Assembly (NCBI GenBank): GCA_964006375.1
Contig: OZ023264.1
Location: 18,541,242 to 18,605,241, forward strand
DNA: 64,000 nt
Source: Tillus elongatus
Taxonomy: Eukaryota; Arthropoda; Insecta; Coleoptera; Cleridae
Reading direction: 5' to 3'
The notes under the pieces: generated by a model
Told to the model about the DNA's origin: nothing
The model's database searches: none
What the model saw: the letters and a program-made list of their open reading frames with translations, nothing else
Made by a program: the position numbers and the translations under genes
Shown: one piece after another, positions 28,549 through 43,321 of the stretch
Position numbering within the stretch: position 1 is the first letter of the stretch
Layout: the number at the start of each line of letters is the position of its first letter

Positions 28549-29475
28549 GGTCTATAATTTTTTTAGCTAATTTTCGTAGAACAAATTTGTTAATGCATTT
28601 TTGCATTTTTTATCGAAATATGATGCGTTTATAAGAAAAAAATCTGGACGCAGTAAGTGCGTTCTGGTAGGGAATTTTCGGTAAATTTGCAGAGTAGCTC
28701 CCGAACGCTTTTCAAAAAACTGTTTCCAGAAACTTGCCTAGATAGGGGTACTGGGCAGGGTAGGTAGTAAAAAGGAAATATGAGCAGTAAATGCGAATAA
28801 AACGGGCTTGAAAGTTGTTTTTTTTTTCACATCTTGAAGCCATATCCCCCTTAAACCCTGCCTACCCTGCACAGCACCGCTATTCCCCCAAAAAATTTCT
28901 TGTTTACACCCCAACGAAGTTACGGGACCAGGAGTGAGTAGGGGTGTATAATTATTTTTAGCTAATTTTCGTAGAACAAACTCGTTAATGCATTTTTGAA
29001 TTTCTTATCGAAATATGATGCGTTTGTAAGAAAAAGATCTAGACGCAGTAAGTGCGTTTTGGTAGCGAATTTTCGGTAAATTTGCAGTTTAGCTCCCGAA
29101 CGCTTTTCAAAAAACTGTTTTCAGAAACATGCCTAGACCACCACCCCCCCGGGATCCACAAACCCCAAGGAAAATTTCTTGTACACACTCCCCAAGGAAG
29201 TTACGGGACCAGGAGTGAGTAGGGGTGTATAATTTTTTTAAGTTAATTTTCGTAGAACAAATTCGTTAATGCATTTTTTGCATTTTTTATCGAAATATGA
29301 TGCGTTTGTAAGAAAAAAATCTGGGCGCAGTAAGTGCGTTTTGGTAGCAAATTTTCGGTAACTTTGCAGTTTATCTCCTGAACGTTTTTCAAAAAACTGT
29401 CCACAAACCCCAAGAAAAATTTCTTGTTCACACCCCCAAGGAAGTTACGGGACCAGGAGTGAGTAGGGGTGCTGA
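28549..29475 (+). repeat. Three-unit tandem array mixing family A and family C ends
   Basis: TATAATT(A)TTTTTAGCTAATTTTCG-type starts occur at about 28549, 28948 and 29228. Each unit contains ATCGAAATATGATGCG, an end motif with GCAGTAAGTGCG, and ATTTTCGGTAA plus TTTGCAG. Units 1 and 2 end in GGGACCAGGAGTGAGTAGGG. Unit lengths fall from about 400 to 280 to 245 bp. Confidence 0.75.
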
Positions 29476-29745
29476 GCGGGGTAGGTAGTAAAACGGAAAT
29501 ATGAGCAGAAAATTCGAATAAAGCGGGCTTGAAAGCTGTCTTTTTCACATCTTGAAGCCATATCCCCCGTTAAACCCTGCGTACCCCGCACAGCACCCAT
29601 ATTCACTCCCAGTCCCATAACTTCCTTGGGGGGTGTGAACAAGAAATTTTTCTTGGGGTTTGTGCATCCAGGTGGGGTCCTAGTAATGTTTCTGAAAAGA
29701 ATTTGTTGAAAAGCGTTCGGGAGCTAATCTGAAAATTTACCGAAT
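29353..29745. mobile_element. Family C foldback, about 390-bp inverted repeat
   Basis: The outer left arm TTTCGGTAACTTTGCAG and right arm CTGAAAATTTACCGAA mirror each other. Between them CACAAACCCCAAGAAAAATT and its complement, and CCAAGGAAGTTACGGGACC and its complement, fold around a centre near 29548. It lies inside a family A end block: GGGCGCAGTAAGTGCG lies to its left at about 29323. Confidence 0.8.
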
Positions 29746-30173
29746 TTTCATTAAATCCTTCAAATTTCAATAACTCAATTTCCTATTAACGTAAGCGTTG
29801 TTGGTTAGAAAACCAACATTTAAGTTTATTTTCGGAAAATTTTTGTATATTTTCAAACCATAAGTAATTTTGATAAAATATAGTACATTGTTTCTACCAC
29901 ATAGGCTATACCGGTAATCAGATTGATGCCTGCTCGCATTTGCCATTAAAAACATTTTTATGGAAATTCACTTCCATAACACATTTGCTGCATCTAGACT
30001 TTTGAAAAATGTTTATATATTTTCAAACAATATATTTATTCCGATGAAATATGGTACATTGTTTCTACTATATAGGCAACCAAGTTTGATGCCTGCTTTC
30101 ATCAAAGAAAGACATTTGCTATTAAAAATATTTTAAAAAAAATTCGCTACCATAACGCACTTGCTGCGTCCAG
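29746..30173 (+). repeat. Family A terminal blocks, two partial copies
   Basis: ACTTCCATAACACATTTGCT with CATCTAG at about 29969-29997 closes one end block, and CGCTACCATAACGCACTTGC with GTCCAGAG ends the second at about 30173. Both carry the TGTTTCTAC(CA/TA)ATAGG segment typical of the block interior. Confidence 0.7.
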
Positions 30174-30854
30174 AGATTTTATTCAAATCAATATATTTGT
30201 CCATAACCGTTTAACAATTAATTATTTATACCAATATACTGTAAAACATGTAGCAATATAGATGTCGCCGTGTTTGTATTACACTGTTGCATACAATGTG
30301 TGTAGGTATTAACGGAGACTTTCTAATTATATTTTTCTTCAAACTCGATTCTGTTGTGTATGATTGTATATGTGTGTGTGTCGCAATTATGCTTTACCAG
30401 TGTGTACTGAATTAATGTTTTGTTTTTTTAACAGTTCGCTCGTATATTACAGTTATCCAGATAGAAAATATACGTCACTCGATTCTTTACTACCGTACTC
30501 CCAACATCTGTTGTGATTTTAGATAAACTAGATTCGCCAGATTTTTGTTCGGTTTTAAGGAGTGGAGACCTCGAATATTATGAATATTGATGAATATTTA
30601 CGAGACGACTGTATCTTGTCGGATATTTTCAAGCCATAAGCTTGATGTCCGGTTATCATGAGGTGACAATAAACTTTGGGTTTAGGAGCCTTATGTTTTA
30701 GTGGATGCAATAAAATAAAAAAGTTATATTATTCCGTTAAATATGTCTGCAAAGTTATCAACAACAGATCTAACTGTATTTTGCAGAGCTTGAGACAGAA
30801 GATCACTAGAAATGATAGTAGCGAATTTTTATTAAAATACTTCAAATCACGAGA
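30174..30854. other. No supported gene
   Basis: AT-rich, with a TGTGTGTGTG run near 30370. No frame or repeat recognised. Confidence 0.4.
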
Positions 30855-30984
30855 AATAGTTAAATAACTTGTTTGGGAAATAAAAATTTGTTTTGAGAAA
30901 AACCTTTTTTTCAGAAAAACTGATTGAATTGGTTGACGACAGTAGCGGCTCGTACTGGGGCTCGCATTGGGGGTGCGCAAGAAA

Positions 30985-31560
<576 letters not shown>

Positions 31561-31593
31561 CTTAATAATTATTAACTACTTACCAAGTTTTCC

Positions 31594-31915
31594 TCTAGTT
31601 AGTTATACGTTATAATAGTTAAAAAGTCCCTTAAAAAGTTAAGCTTTAAATTTATAATCTAATTCATTAAATTAATCACAGTATCACAATTATTTTGTCC
31701 ACTTATTAAGCAACACGAAGTAGTGCCCATAATAATAATAATTGTCTCTAGTTAGTTATACGTTATAGTAGTTAAAAAGTCCCTTAAAAAGTTAACCTTT
31801 AAATTTATAATATTTTTCACTGAATTAATCACAGTATCACAATTATTTTGTCCACTTATTACGTAACCCGAAGTAGTGCCCATAATAATAATAATAATAA
31901 TTGTCTTGTTAGAAC
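31594..31915 (+). repeat. About 165-bp tandem duplication
   Basis: TCTAGTTAGTTATACGTTAT starts at about 31594 and again at about 31746. Both units contain AAAAAGTCCCTTAAAAAGTT and GAAGTAGTGCCCATAATAAT and end in an ATAATAATAATTG run. Confidence 0.9.
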
Positions 31916-32330
31916 ATGTAAACAACAACGAAATGATCTAATTAAAAATCAATCCGACGCGCAGACGAAAATTACTAGGTAGTAGTAGTACACGCTCTAC
32001 CAAAAGTCCACTACAAACTGAAGTGTGTAATTTTATAGCGCACAACAGATTGCTTATTCGGTCGTTTTCGACGATGATTGGTGATCATTTCGCACTGAAG
32101 TATCGCATTTCCTGGAGAACGCCGAAAAATACACACCGCCGCCTGGCTGCTTTATATGGATATGGATGTATATAACGTCTGCAACGATTAACACTATACT
32201 TATGACTTATTCTGATTCTGTATTATGTATTACTGGCTGCCGACTCTCTACGATCCTCGATATACTAATTTTGTTTGTTGAATGCAGGAGGTAAAAAAGT
32301 AAATAAAAATTTATTAAAATATAGCATAGC
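31916..32330. other. hAT interior, no gene
   Basis: Unique sequence inside the hAT element. No transposase motif on either strand. Confidence 0.4.
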
Positions 32331-32397
32331 AAAAATATAATTTTTGCCACGGCAGGCGGCAGTGCGCGCGCACGGGCGCACATATTGAGGAGCCGCC

Positions 32398-34522
<2,125 letters not shown>

Positions 34523-35728
34523 TTGAAAATCCGTATAGTGAATCCACAAAATGTAATTAACTCAGACATGGGTCTAGTCAATTCCATACTTTTTGAAATA
34601 GCACGAAACTAGTGTGCGCATGGAGCTCCCTTTGCGCATCTGTCTACATTTGCGAAAGGATCGACCTTTTTCGCATGGATCTACATTTCCTAATGGATCC
34701 ACTTTTGCGAAAGAAATATATGTTGAATTTACCTTCCCCGGAAACATTTGGTTTTCTATGAAAATTTAATTGACCAAACGAGAGCAGCGAATCACTGAAA
34801 TTAAATTTGCACATAGGCCCTCTTGTGACTGAAATAATTTCGGCGCATAGACCTTTTTTTGTTGTAATTGCTATCGGACCTAACTAACTTTACAAATATT
34901 TGAACGTGTTTTCTGTGTTATTTTACTTGCTGTTTCGTAGTGATTTTCGACACCTTTTTGCCACACGCACGTGCCGACTATGGATACCAAAACACAGTTG
35001 GCAACCCTGCGCCTGTCAAGCAATGATGGCCACCTGAAGATGGCACCCTGGAGATTGACGTTTTCGAACGGCGTCTGATTGGCTGAAGAGGCCGCCTTCC
35101 CCTTCTCGGCCTCGAAGTACATCGAGAACACTGCAATTTCAGTCTTTGATCAATGATCGTTCAAGAGTGCAGTTCACTCTCAGTTCGAGTTCTTCGTTGT
35201 CCTCTGGGCAAGGGGCGCAGACAGGCCCGCAGCAGACACGTGACCTTCTGAAAGGTGTTGGAAACCAACGTGGACCATGACCATAAGTGCTACAAACTGC
35301 AAGTACCAGGGCAGAAGGCTGCTCCTTATTTTCCATCTGTCCTACAAGTCATTTACTCTGTGAAGAAGGGAGGTTCCCGAAACGCATCGAGCTGCCCATC
35401 AACCACGCCGCCGGCAAGGAAAGGTATTTAGTTTATATGTCTGTGTAACTTTGCCCATTGTGCAATAAATTCATTTAAATAACCCGCGTGAATGATTTCT
35501 TACCATCCAACCCCTGATGTACATGCAACCGTTAAATTACACGTAATCAATTAGAGCTATCGAAGAACGTAGCGAATCATCCGCTACACTTGCTTTTCAT
35601 TTTTATTTCAATTTCAATTTCAATTCTTTTTTTACAAAAACTATTACATTGGTTTAGAATTACTGTAAAAAATGTTGGTTAACTCCATCATTCCGTTTTC
35701 ATCTAAAAAACAGTGTTTCCCAATTATC
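34523..35728. other. GC-richer unique stretch, possibly an unrecognised exon or promoter
   Basis: From about 34930 to 35440 the base content rises sharply against the surroundings. GTTGGCAACCCTGCGCC (35002) and GGAAAGGTATTTAG (35418; a donor-like GT) look gene-like, and AATAAA lies at 35465. Frames on both strands (34880-35131 and 35139-35336 minus) match nothing I know. I cannot tell a host exon from an LTR here. Confidence 0.25.
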
Positions 35729-35739
35729 TCGGAATCCGA

Positions 35740-36158
35740 ATCTCGGTGGTTCAGTGGTAAGAACGTGTGCCTCTGAAGCGAAGGGTAGTGGGTTCGATCC
35801 CAGGATTCTTCTTTCACTTTCTCAGTACATACTGTAACATTTATAACAACCGAGGTTGTGGCATTGTATTTTTGTTAATTTTATGTCGGGAAGCAATAAA
35901 ATAACAATTTAATAATAATAACTGTTATAAAATATGCAAGCTAAATGTCTGCACGTTCCGCCCTTCGGAGGGGGCGTAAAGCCGTCGGTCCCGTGTCTAC
36001 GCGATGTTGGACACGTTAAAGATCCCTAACCTCTTTACAGAAAGGCAGGGGTTCGGCAAAATATCCAGGGCAATGAGATGAAGCTGCTCCCTGGCGTCGG
36101 TACGTTGCCATAGTCTCGAAAATAGACCGACCTTAAAGAAGAAACACACACACACATA
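35740..36158 (+). mobile_element. SINE-2, full copy with exact target duplication
   Basis: Head TCTCGGTGGTTCAGTGGTAA with B box GTGGGTTCGATCCCAGG, a middle part with an ACGTTAAAGATCCCT block and CAGGGGTTCGGC, and a tail of AAAC(AC)n. Flanked by TCGGAATCCGA at 35729-35739 and 36159-36169, an exact 11-bp duplication. It matches 14653-15003 on the other strand and carries an extra AT-rich insert of about 60 bp near 35880. Confidence 0.9.
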
Positions 36159-36791
36159 TCGGAATCCGATTTTTTACACTTTAACCCTTTGTAACTTATA
36201 GTCTTCAAAATTATACAGTATACTAATGCTGATAAATAAATTATATTAAAATTTCATAACATGAGTACATTATCTATAACAGCAATTCTGATTTTCCAGA
36301 CAATCGATTCAAGATAGAAAAATGACTTTAAGCCAATGTTGCCTTTATATTTTAAGACGCGAGGGAGTCACTGTCTCGCTGATATTGCGCACGTTTTATA
36401 GCTAGACTATGACTGAATATTTAATGTGTAAAAGATTTGTTTCTTACGTTACAAGAAAGGGGGAGACTTGCGTCGATACTGTATAAGGGCCTTCTGTACG
36501 GCTCGTAAGAATAAAACTGTGTATTCCTAAGCATTATATTATCGGAATGTCACATATATCCCTGATTTGCCTTCTTTTTTTGGAGGTAGTTGCTTGTAAA
36601 GTCGTTATAGCGATACTTTATCGTCCGCTGAGCTCCTTTCGCTTTTCTGTACCTATCGAGTTTTTTGCATAAATGTTTTTAAAATGCGTGATCGATATCT
36701 GGCGCAGTCTTCGTGTTTAAAAGTTTCCATGTAAAGTGTATTTGTATTAATGCGTAGATACTTGCAAAAGCAGATCGAGTTTTGGCATTGT

Positions 36792-36961
36792 GTCCTGTAT
36801 GAGTATGATGCATGACCAGTGCTTTTTTTCCTCTCCCTCAGGGCTCGTCCGCGGCTTTGCCGTCCCGATAGCACTTCAGCATGGCCAGTGCTGGTAGTGG
36901 GTCAGATTTTCTAACTGCGATCCCTCATCAGCACTGGCCATCCATCATATTCATACAGGAC
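36792..36961. repeat. 32-bp inverted repeat holding a SINE-1 fragment
   Basis: Left arm 36792-36823 (GTCCTGTATGAGTATGATG ...) and right arm 36930-36961 pair with three mismatches. The SINE-1 fragment entered the loop side of the left arm. Confidence 0.8.
36824..36879 (-). mobile_element. SINE-1, 56-bp 5'-truncated fragment
   Basis: The minus-strand end GACGAGCCCTGAGGGAGAGG plus an A-run is flanked by CATGACCAGTGCT (36811-36823) and CATGGCCAGTGCT (36880-36892), a 13-bp target duplication with one mismatch. Confidence 0.85.
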
Positions 36962-38393
36962 GGACAGAAAATAGAGTTCGTCGATGCCAAAACAATAACC
37001 TTAGTTTACAACTTCAAAGGCAGAATTACTTACGAATTGATCGAGATCTAAAAACGTCCCAAATGTTTAAACAAGAAAGATGATGGTCTTCGACTTCCGA
37101 TTGCCTGGAAACCTATTATATCATCATTACAAACACACAAAATAACCAATAAATCAATAGACAATTTAACTATTCTTTTATCAACAAGTACCTCTAACCC
37201 GTTCAATCCGGTTAGTACCGTTACCAAAGTACCTGCCTTAATAAGCCTCACAGACACTGATATTCAGTTAAAAGTCACGATATAAATAATACAACGCTTC
37301 CAATGAACGGTCAGATCTCTCTTAGGTCCAGGGTTGAACAAACTAAGACCTCATAGGCCATTTCCAGTGCGAGCGGGGAAGTAAGTAGAGTGGGGTCCCG
37401 TAGTCGAACAACCCAATCTACAACTAGCACAATTGGTGACTGGAAGGTGGCAGCGACAGTCGTGATGTTTTGCCAGTCACTGATCCGTTATAGGAACGTT
37501 CCTATCACAGAGCAACCAATAAAATGGTGATTGGCGGCAACGTTGCGTCGTGGTATCGGCAACTTATCCAGATACGTTCCAACACCGTAGCCTTCACGTA
37601 GCGACGACGTGGCGAAACAGTAACACCCACTATCACAGGGATTAGCACCAACTACTCTGTCTTGCAGTTGCTTTCTTTGTCTTGAAAATTATTTCACAGA
37701 ATAATATCTCTCTGTAGCTCTAATGTTCGGAAACCGTCTTTGTCTTTATTCCAATTCTATAGATACCAGAGAGACTACAAGTCAACACTGATAATAACAT
37801 TTCTGGTGCTTTATATTTGGATGTCTTGTGTGTTTAAATCTAAACGAATGCAAGTTTACCGACAAAATATAATGATTTGTGCATTCAGAAATTACAAGCT
37901 TTCGCAATTAACAATTTTCAATAAAAATTATTAATCACCTCATATCGACTTTCCACATAATTACCCTCAGAGTGCTGCAGTTTGTACTCTAATATACCTG
38001 TCTATACATAAATCTGATCATTTTGTAAAAATTTACTGCAGTAACTGCAAAAATAGCAATAAATTTATTTTTAGGAGGTAATAATGGCGTAAATCTCCAT
38101 CTACAAAATGTCTCACTTCAAAACAAACACTATGAAGTCGTATTCACTATGTAACGTGTTACACGTCTTGCGACTCAGCTTTATTATGATTGTCATAATA
38201 ATAACATTACCACCTCATTCAAGGAATTCCGTCCTTCGTTTCCTTAGTCTAAGGTTATACTGTATTAATAGTCGAAGACCGCAGTCAATAATGTATTACC
38301 AACTTATTCAATGAATTCCGTCCTTCTTTTCCTTAGTCTAAGGCTACACTGTATTGTTAGTCGAAGGCCGTAGAAGATGACATTCCTTTAAGT

Positions 38394-40240
38394 GTCATTA
38401 ACGAGCTAAGGGCCCTATAAAACTACGCCGCCTCCTTCGGCAGCCTCTCTTTTCCGTCCAGCATCAGGGAAATGATACTCGAAAAGAACCGCGTGCGTAG
38501 ACTAGCTCAACGCACCGGAAACCCCACCGACAAACGAGACGCTAACAGACTCATCAAACAAGTAAGATTCGCCCTACAAGAACTCCGCAACAATCGTTGG
38601 GAGGAGCGCCTGCAAACCCTGTCCTCCCAAGACAATTCCGTCTGGCGAATGGCGAAAGCCCTTCGCTCCCAAAAACTTCAGAGATCCCAACTTCATGGCC
38701 GAGACGACATCGTATACACGGATGCGGAGAAAGCTACTGCATTCGCAGATCATCTGGAGTTGTAATTCAGCCCGAATTATAACAACGTTGATCTGTCGCA
38801 CGTAGCAAGAACGCACCGCTACGTCAGGAGTGCGCTTCGCGCCACCCCAGACACAACTATCGAGCCCACAACTTTCGAAGAAGTTTCCCAAATAGTCGAA
38901 GCATTAAAAAATAGTAAAGCTCCGGGATACGATGGAATCTCCAACGTAGCCCTGAAAAACCTCCCCCGCAAAGCCGTGGTATTCCTAGTTACGATTATGA
39001 ATGCCATGCTGCGATTTCAACATTTTCCTTCCATGTGGAAACTTGTCGACATTATCAACATCCCGAAACCCAGCAAAGATCCGCTGTTCCCTCAGAACTA
39101 CAGGCCCATTAGCCTGCTACCAGTCATCGGCAAAATCGCCGAAAAACTGATTGAAAAGGCTAGCTTCTTTCACCTCAGAAAATCATATCCTCCCGGATTA
39201 GCAATTCGACTTCAGACACCAGCACTCCACCACTGACCAAGTCCTTCGTGCGGTGGAAAACATCACCAAAGGATTTAACATAAACAAGTCAACTGGTGCA
39301 ATATTTCTTGACATTGCTCAAGCTTTCGATAGGGTTTGGCATGCGGGCCTCCTAAACAAACTTCTATCATTTAATTATCCTCTCCCTCTGATTCTGCTAA
39401 TCAGGTCATACCTACAACAGAGGAAGTACCAGGTCTAGAACGTACCCAGCCACGGCTGGTCTCCCGCAGGGTTCTGCTATCTCCCCTCTGCTGTACAATA
39501 TATTTGTCGCAGACATTCCGACAGCCCTCGTAAACGTGACATACGCACTGTACGCAGACGACACTACCATCCTCAGCAGCTCCACTCATCCGAGGATAAT
39601 AACCGAACGACTTCAGACCGCCGTAGTCGAGCTGAAATCCCTTCTAGCCATAAACCCCGATAAATGTTCAGCTGTCCTATTTTCCAAGAGGAGACACACA
39701 CCTCACGAACACGTTTCATTAGACAACCGTCTAATCCCCTGGCAAGATTCCGCCAAATGCCTCGGGGTTTTCCACGACAAACATTTAACATGGCGCCCCC
39801 ATGTTGAACACGCTCGAAAGAAAGCCTCGATGTTCATCTCGAAGCTGTTCCCACTTCTAAATAGAAATTCCAAATTGTCCATAAACAATAAGTTGCTCAT
39901 GTACAAAGTCATTATCCGGCCAGCCTTGACCTATGCATCACCTGCATGGGCCACCGCGGCTACAACACACATCAAGACCCTTCAAATCATCTAGAATAAA
40001 ATTCTGAGAATGGTTACCGGAGCGCCATGGTTTGTCACAGAAACAGTCAGATTCATTCTGATCTGGAAATACCTTCGATACTTGAGTTTATAACTCAACT
40101 ATCCACAACCCAGTTCGCAAAACCCGCTTCTCACCCAAATGCTCTCCTCCGTAGTGCCACCGACTACGACGAGCAACTTCCACACAAGCATAAGCGTCCA
40201 AAGCTTATACTTACCCGCTAACGCCCCCGAGGCAAAAACA
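38394..40240 (+). pseudogene. Jockey-type non-LTR retrotransposon ORF2, 5'-truncated and broken
   Basis: The frame from 38394 to 39236 has EKNRVRRLAQRTGNPTDKR, then a TAA at 38763, ALKNSKAPGYDGISNVALKN (RT motif 1), WKLVDIINIPKP and NYRPISLLPVIGKIAEKLIE. After a frame change, FLDIAQAFDRVWHAGLL (motif A, catalytic Asp), a further frame change across the SPLLYNIFVADIP region, then YALYADDTTILSSS (motif C YADD), INPDKCSAVLFSKRR and the C-terminal IIRPALTYASPAW. Order and wording fit the Jockey clade. The endonuclease domain is absent. At least two stops and two to three frame changes make it inactive. Confidence 0.9.
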
Positions 40241-43131
40241 GAATGGAAACATTCATACCCAAAAAGTCATTGTGTGTAATTCTTTCCGACGGAGGTATGG
40301 ACCAAGGTCCGGTACTCCCTGGGAGGAGGTTTTAGTGAGTGCAGTCTCACAGTACCTACGGGGCCGTGAATGGGGTCTGCATGAGCATTTCCCCCTCCTG
40401 CATCCACAAAAAGCAGCCTCTTTCTCTGCTTAGTCATTTAAAATGATAAATTTCATCACGAGCTAGGTCAGGAGAATCAGCATGCCAAAAATGGGAGTTG
40501 ATAACGTAAACTTCAATAAAATGCTAGCTTGATTGCAGTATAACTGTTTTGTGAAGTGCTTTGACTGATGCTCCTCTGTTTTATGGTAACTTGCAGCGAT
40601 GTTCACGTACCTTATCATTAACAAAAAGGTTGTATTTTTATTAAACGAAACTGCAGATGAACCGCGAGCTGTCATATATGTATAATCCTGAATTCAACGA
40701 TGTACTGAGGCGACATCGATTTTTTTTTAGCTGCCTCGTTAGGGGGGGGGGGGCATTCTCTACCCTTTTGGGGGCCTCATCCCACGCTAATTCAAGGCAC
40801 CCCCTCTGCACCATCCAGATGACAATAACAACAGAAAAGGTCCATCAATAACTTGGAGAGCCCGCTGGGGTCAACTCAACAGAGCCCTGCTCAACTGTAG
40901 TAATGGTCTGGACAGCCTTAAATGACTCCACTATATGTATTTTGAGAGGCACTGCTGGCCCTAAGAAGCTGAAGGGCTCTGCGTCTCTGCTGGGCCCCAT
41001 GAAACAACACCTCAGCAGTTAAAGTTAAGTACCTGGTTCATCTGCTTTTATTCTTTTTACTTTAAATGTCATTAAGAAATGTTGCAAGTAACCGTTTTTT
41101 CATATACAGTATTTTTCATTATGTAAATTCATATTTCATAAATATATGTCATTTTTTCATATACAACAATTGCAATATGTAAATTCATATTTTATCAATA
41201 GCTATAACTGAGTCTTTATTTTTACTTGTATCTTCGACACCACATGAATTATGAGGCTTGTGGGACACCCCCCCCCCCCCGATTTCTTATTTAAATTATG
41301 CCTTTGGTGTCAGCTCACCAGTGGCTAGTCGTGCACTTTATTTTAGGATTTAAATTTATTCGTTAAAAACCAGTTAAGTTATAACTGAAAGATGGAACTT
41401 GAAAGTAGTTACAGCTTATCTCTGGTGGCAAATACTGCAAAACCGGAACTTCAAAGTTACTTTCTCTAAAAGCTACCAAGTGGCACTATAACTCAACATT
41501 GTATACTTGCTTTGCAGTAACAACTACGTCTTAATCTATTACATGGGTGTTTATAGTTCTCCTTGCCGCTCTATGGTTTCGAAAAGACAAGATACTTTTG
41601 ACATCCTGTGCTTTGCCTGTCAAAGCTTTAGGTTTTGGTTTAGTGTGGCTTGTCTTGTGCTTTTTTCGCGATATTACTTTTTTGAGGAGGAAAAGAAAGT
41701 GCTTTATGAAAAACAAGTTTCGCTAATAATACATTACATATCGTTCTTTTAATTACGCAGAACATGAGTAGTCATTCTTTTTAAATAGTATCAACAAAAG
41801 AAAAACACGGCATATGTTTCACAGTGGTTCCTCACTTGTGGGGAGAAAATTGTTTTTGCTGTGGACAGAACACTTGGCCTCATTTTTGGTTGTTTCACTG
41901 ACGTTGGTTGACAATAATGGCATGTTCATAACAGCATTATACTGTTTTAAACTACTGCTTTTGCCCGTTTCACTTCTCATATTCCTGTAAAATGTTGTAA
42001 AATGTCTGTAAACTTTTGTTTGTCGGTCAGGTGACTTGATTTTATTGCCGTATGACATTATTATTATTTAGAATTAAACACTACTAGACTTACAAAACCT
42101 CAACAATGCTGTTGTGATGGAACAATCATCCTTTATGAATCAGTGGGACTGTATGGTAAAAAATACTTTATAGTGAATTGGAAAGGTTACTACTACTTCC
42201 GGCAACGTCGCGGCAACTATTGCTACTTGAAAGTGATTGCAACTGTAATGTAGCATTTCAATAACATAGGATAGTTTCGGCTACGGTCGTTTGCTACCTT
42301 TAAGTTCTCGGAACTTTTGAGTCGTTCTATAAGTAACGATGACGTTCCTAATACCTTGAAAGCAACTAACAAGTGGCGTAACTCTAAAGTAGTTATAAGT
42401 GGTGAACACTACGTAATTGCCACTGCTGTGTATTATAAAGTTAATTACACCACAGAATCGTAGAGTTGGTGACAATTACGTAATAACTACCCATTAGAAA
42501 TTTCGATCTCAGTTGGCGTCACATTGATGCTAGTTGGGTATACCCATATTTACATATCTAAAGAGTAGTCAGATCGGGGCCTTAGGGTTCCTTTCCGTTC
42601 ATATTTCGTCTTGAAAATGGCTCCAAAGTAGGAGCAGAAATGTTAAAGTACAAGAGGGTAAGGAAATATGAAATGAAAAGAACTGTTATGCCTCCTTAGA
42701 GAGGTGGATAAGGGTAGGGTTGGTTGCTTCAGTTCCACTCCGTGGCCTTAATCTGTCTACTCCCCAAAACTCCCTGGATATCGTCCCTAAGGCCCCAGTG
42801 TGGTGAACTCTAGACTTTTTCTTAGGTCGGGTCTTTTCTTTTCTGCTAAGGTAAAAAAAAATTATACCGTCTGTTTTGGGAAGTAAAAATCAAATTTTGC
42901 TAAGGTTTGCTTCAATAAATAGTAGCGGTCCTATGATAATGACTGGGTAATTTTCATTATTAACTACCACTCCATGAGTATTTGGTATTATAAGTTTGAA
43001 AAGCTCCAATTCGTGCTTATATGAAGGGATTCTTAGAAAATCTAACCATTGTTTTTAAAATTTTGCTAAAGAACATTTAAAGAAATTACACTAAGTGAAG
43101 AGACATTAAGGAGCCTATGATGAGCACTGAT
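40241..43131. other. No supported gene in 2.9 kb
   Basis: The first 200 bp may be the 3' untranslated region of the Jockey element. A G-run lies at 40741-40752 and a C-run at 41269-41280. Several short frames (for example 41507-41752 plus, 41819-42058 minus) have no recognisable domain. Confidence 0.4.
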
Positions 43132-43321
43132 AAGTACAATTGAAGAAACCAAATCGCCACAACACATTTTTAAAGGCTGACGATCGTAACAAACTTAGCG
43201 TCATCATCAGAGGAAGGAAAATTCTTTATCCTCCGATGGTGCTAACTTTGTTAGTGAAACAAACGATGGTCAGGTCTTTCAAAAATGTGTTGTGGTGATT
43301 TGGATTTCTCCAAGTGTACTT
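43132..43321. mobile_element. Short foldback element (about 190 bp)
   Basis: AAGTACAATTGAAGAAACC at the left faces GGATTTCTCCAAGTGTACTT at the right. CGCCACAACACATTTTT and AAAAATGTGTTGTGGTG pair next, and AACAAACTTAGCGTCATCAT with its mirror reach almost to the centre near 43226. Arms are about 85 bp with moderate divergence. No target duplication identified. Confidence 0.75.

Larger units (their letters stand above)
36170..38393. other. No supported gene; small repeats and one short open frame
   Basis: On the plus strand near 36965-37055 a frame reads KIEFVDAKTITLVYNFKGRI, then a stop, then KKDDGLRLPIAWKPI; it looks once coding but I do not recognise it. At about 38222-38304 and 38311-38376 the word GAATTCCGTCCTTC...CCTTAGTCTAAGG recurs, a diverged direct repeat. 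Nothing else supported. Confidence 0.35.

Noticed and set aside
35740..35815. tRNA gene call at the start of SINE-2 (also 14930-15003 and 60190-60269)
   Set aside because: Each is the 5' part of a longer element with a target duplication at both ends.
37430..37445. Possible primer-binding site (CAATTGGTGACTGG) suggesting another LTR element
   Set aside because: The match is short, the following bases do not fit a tRNA 3' end and no LTR or gag frame is visible nearby.
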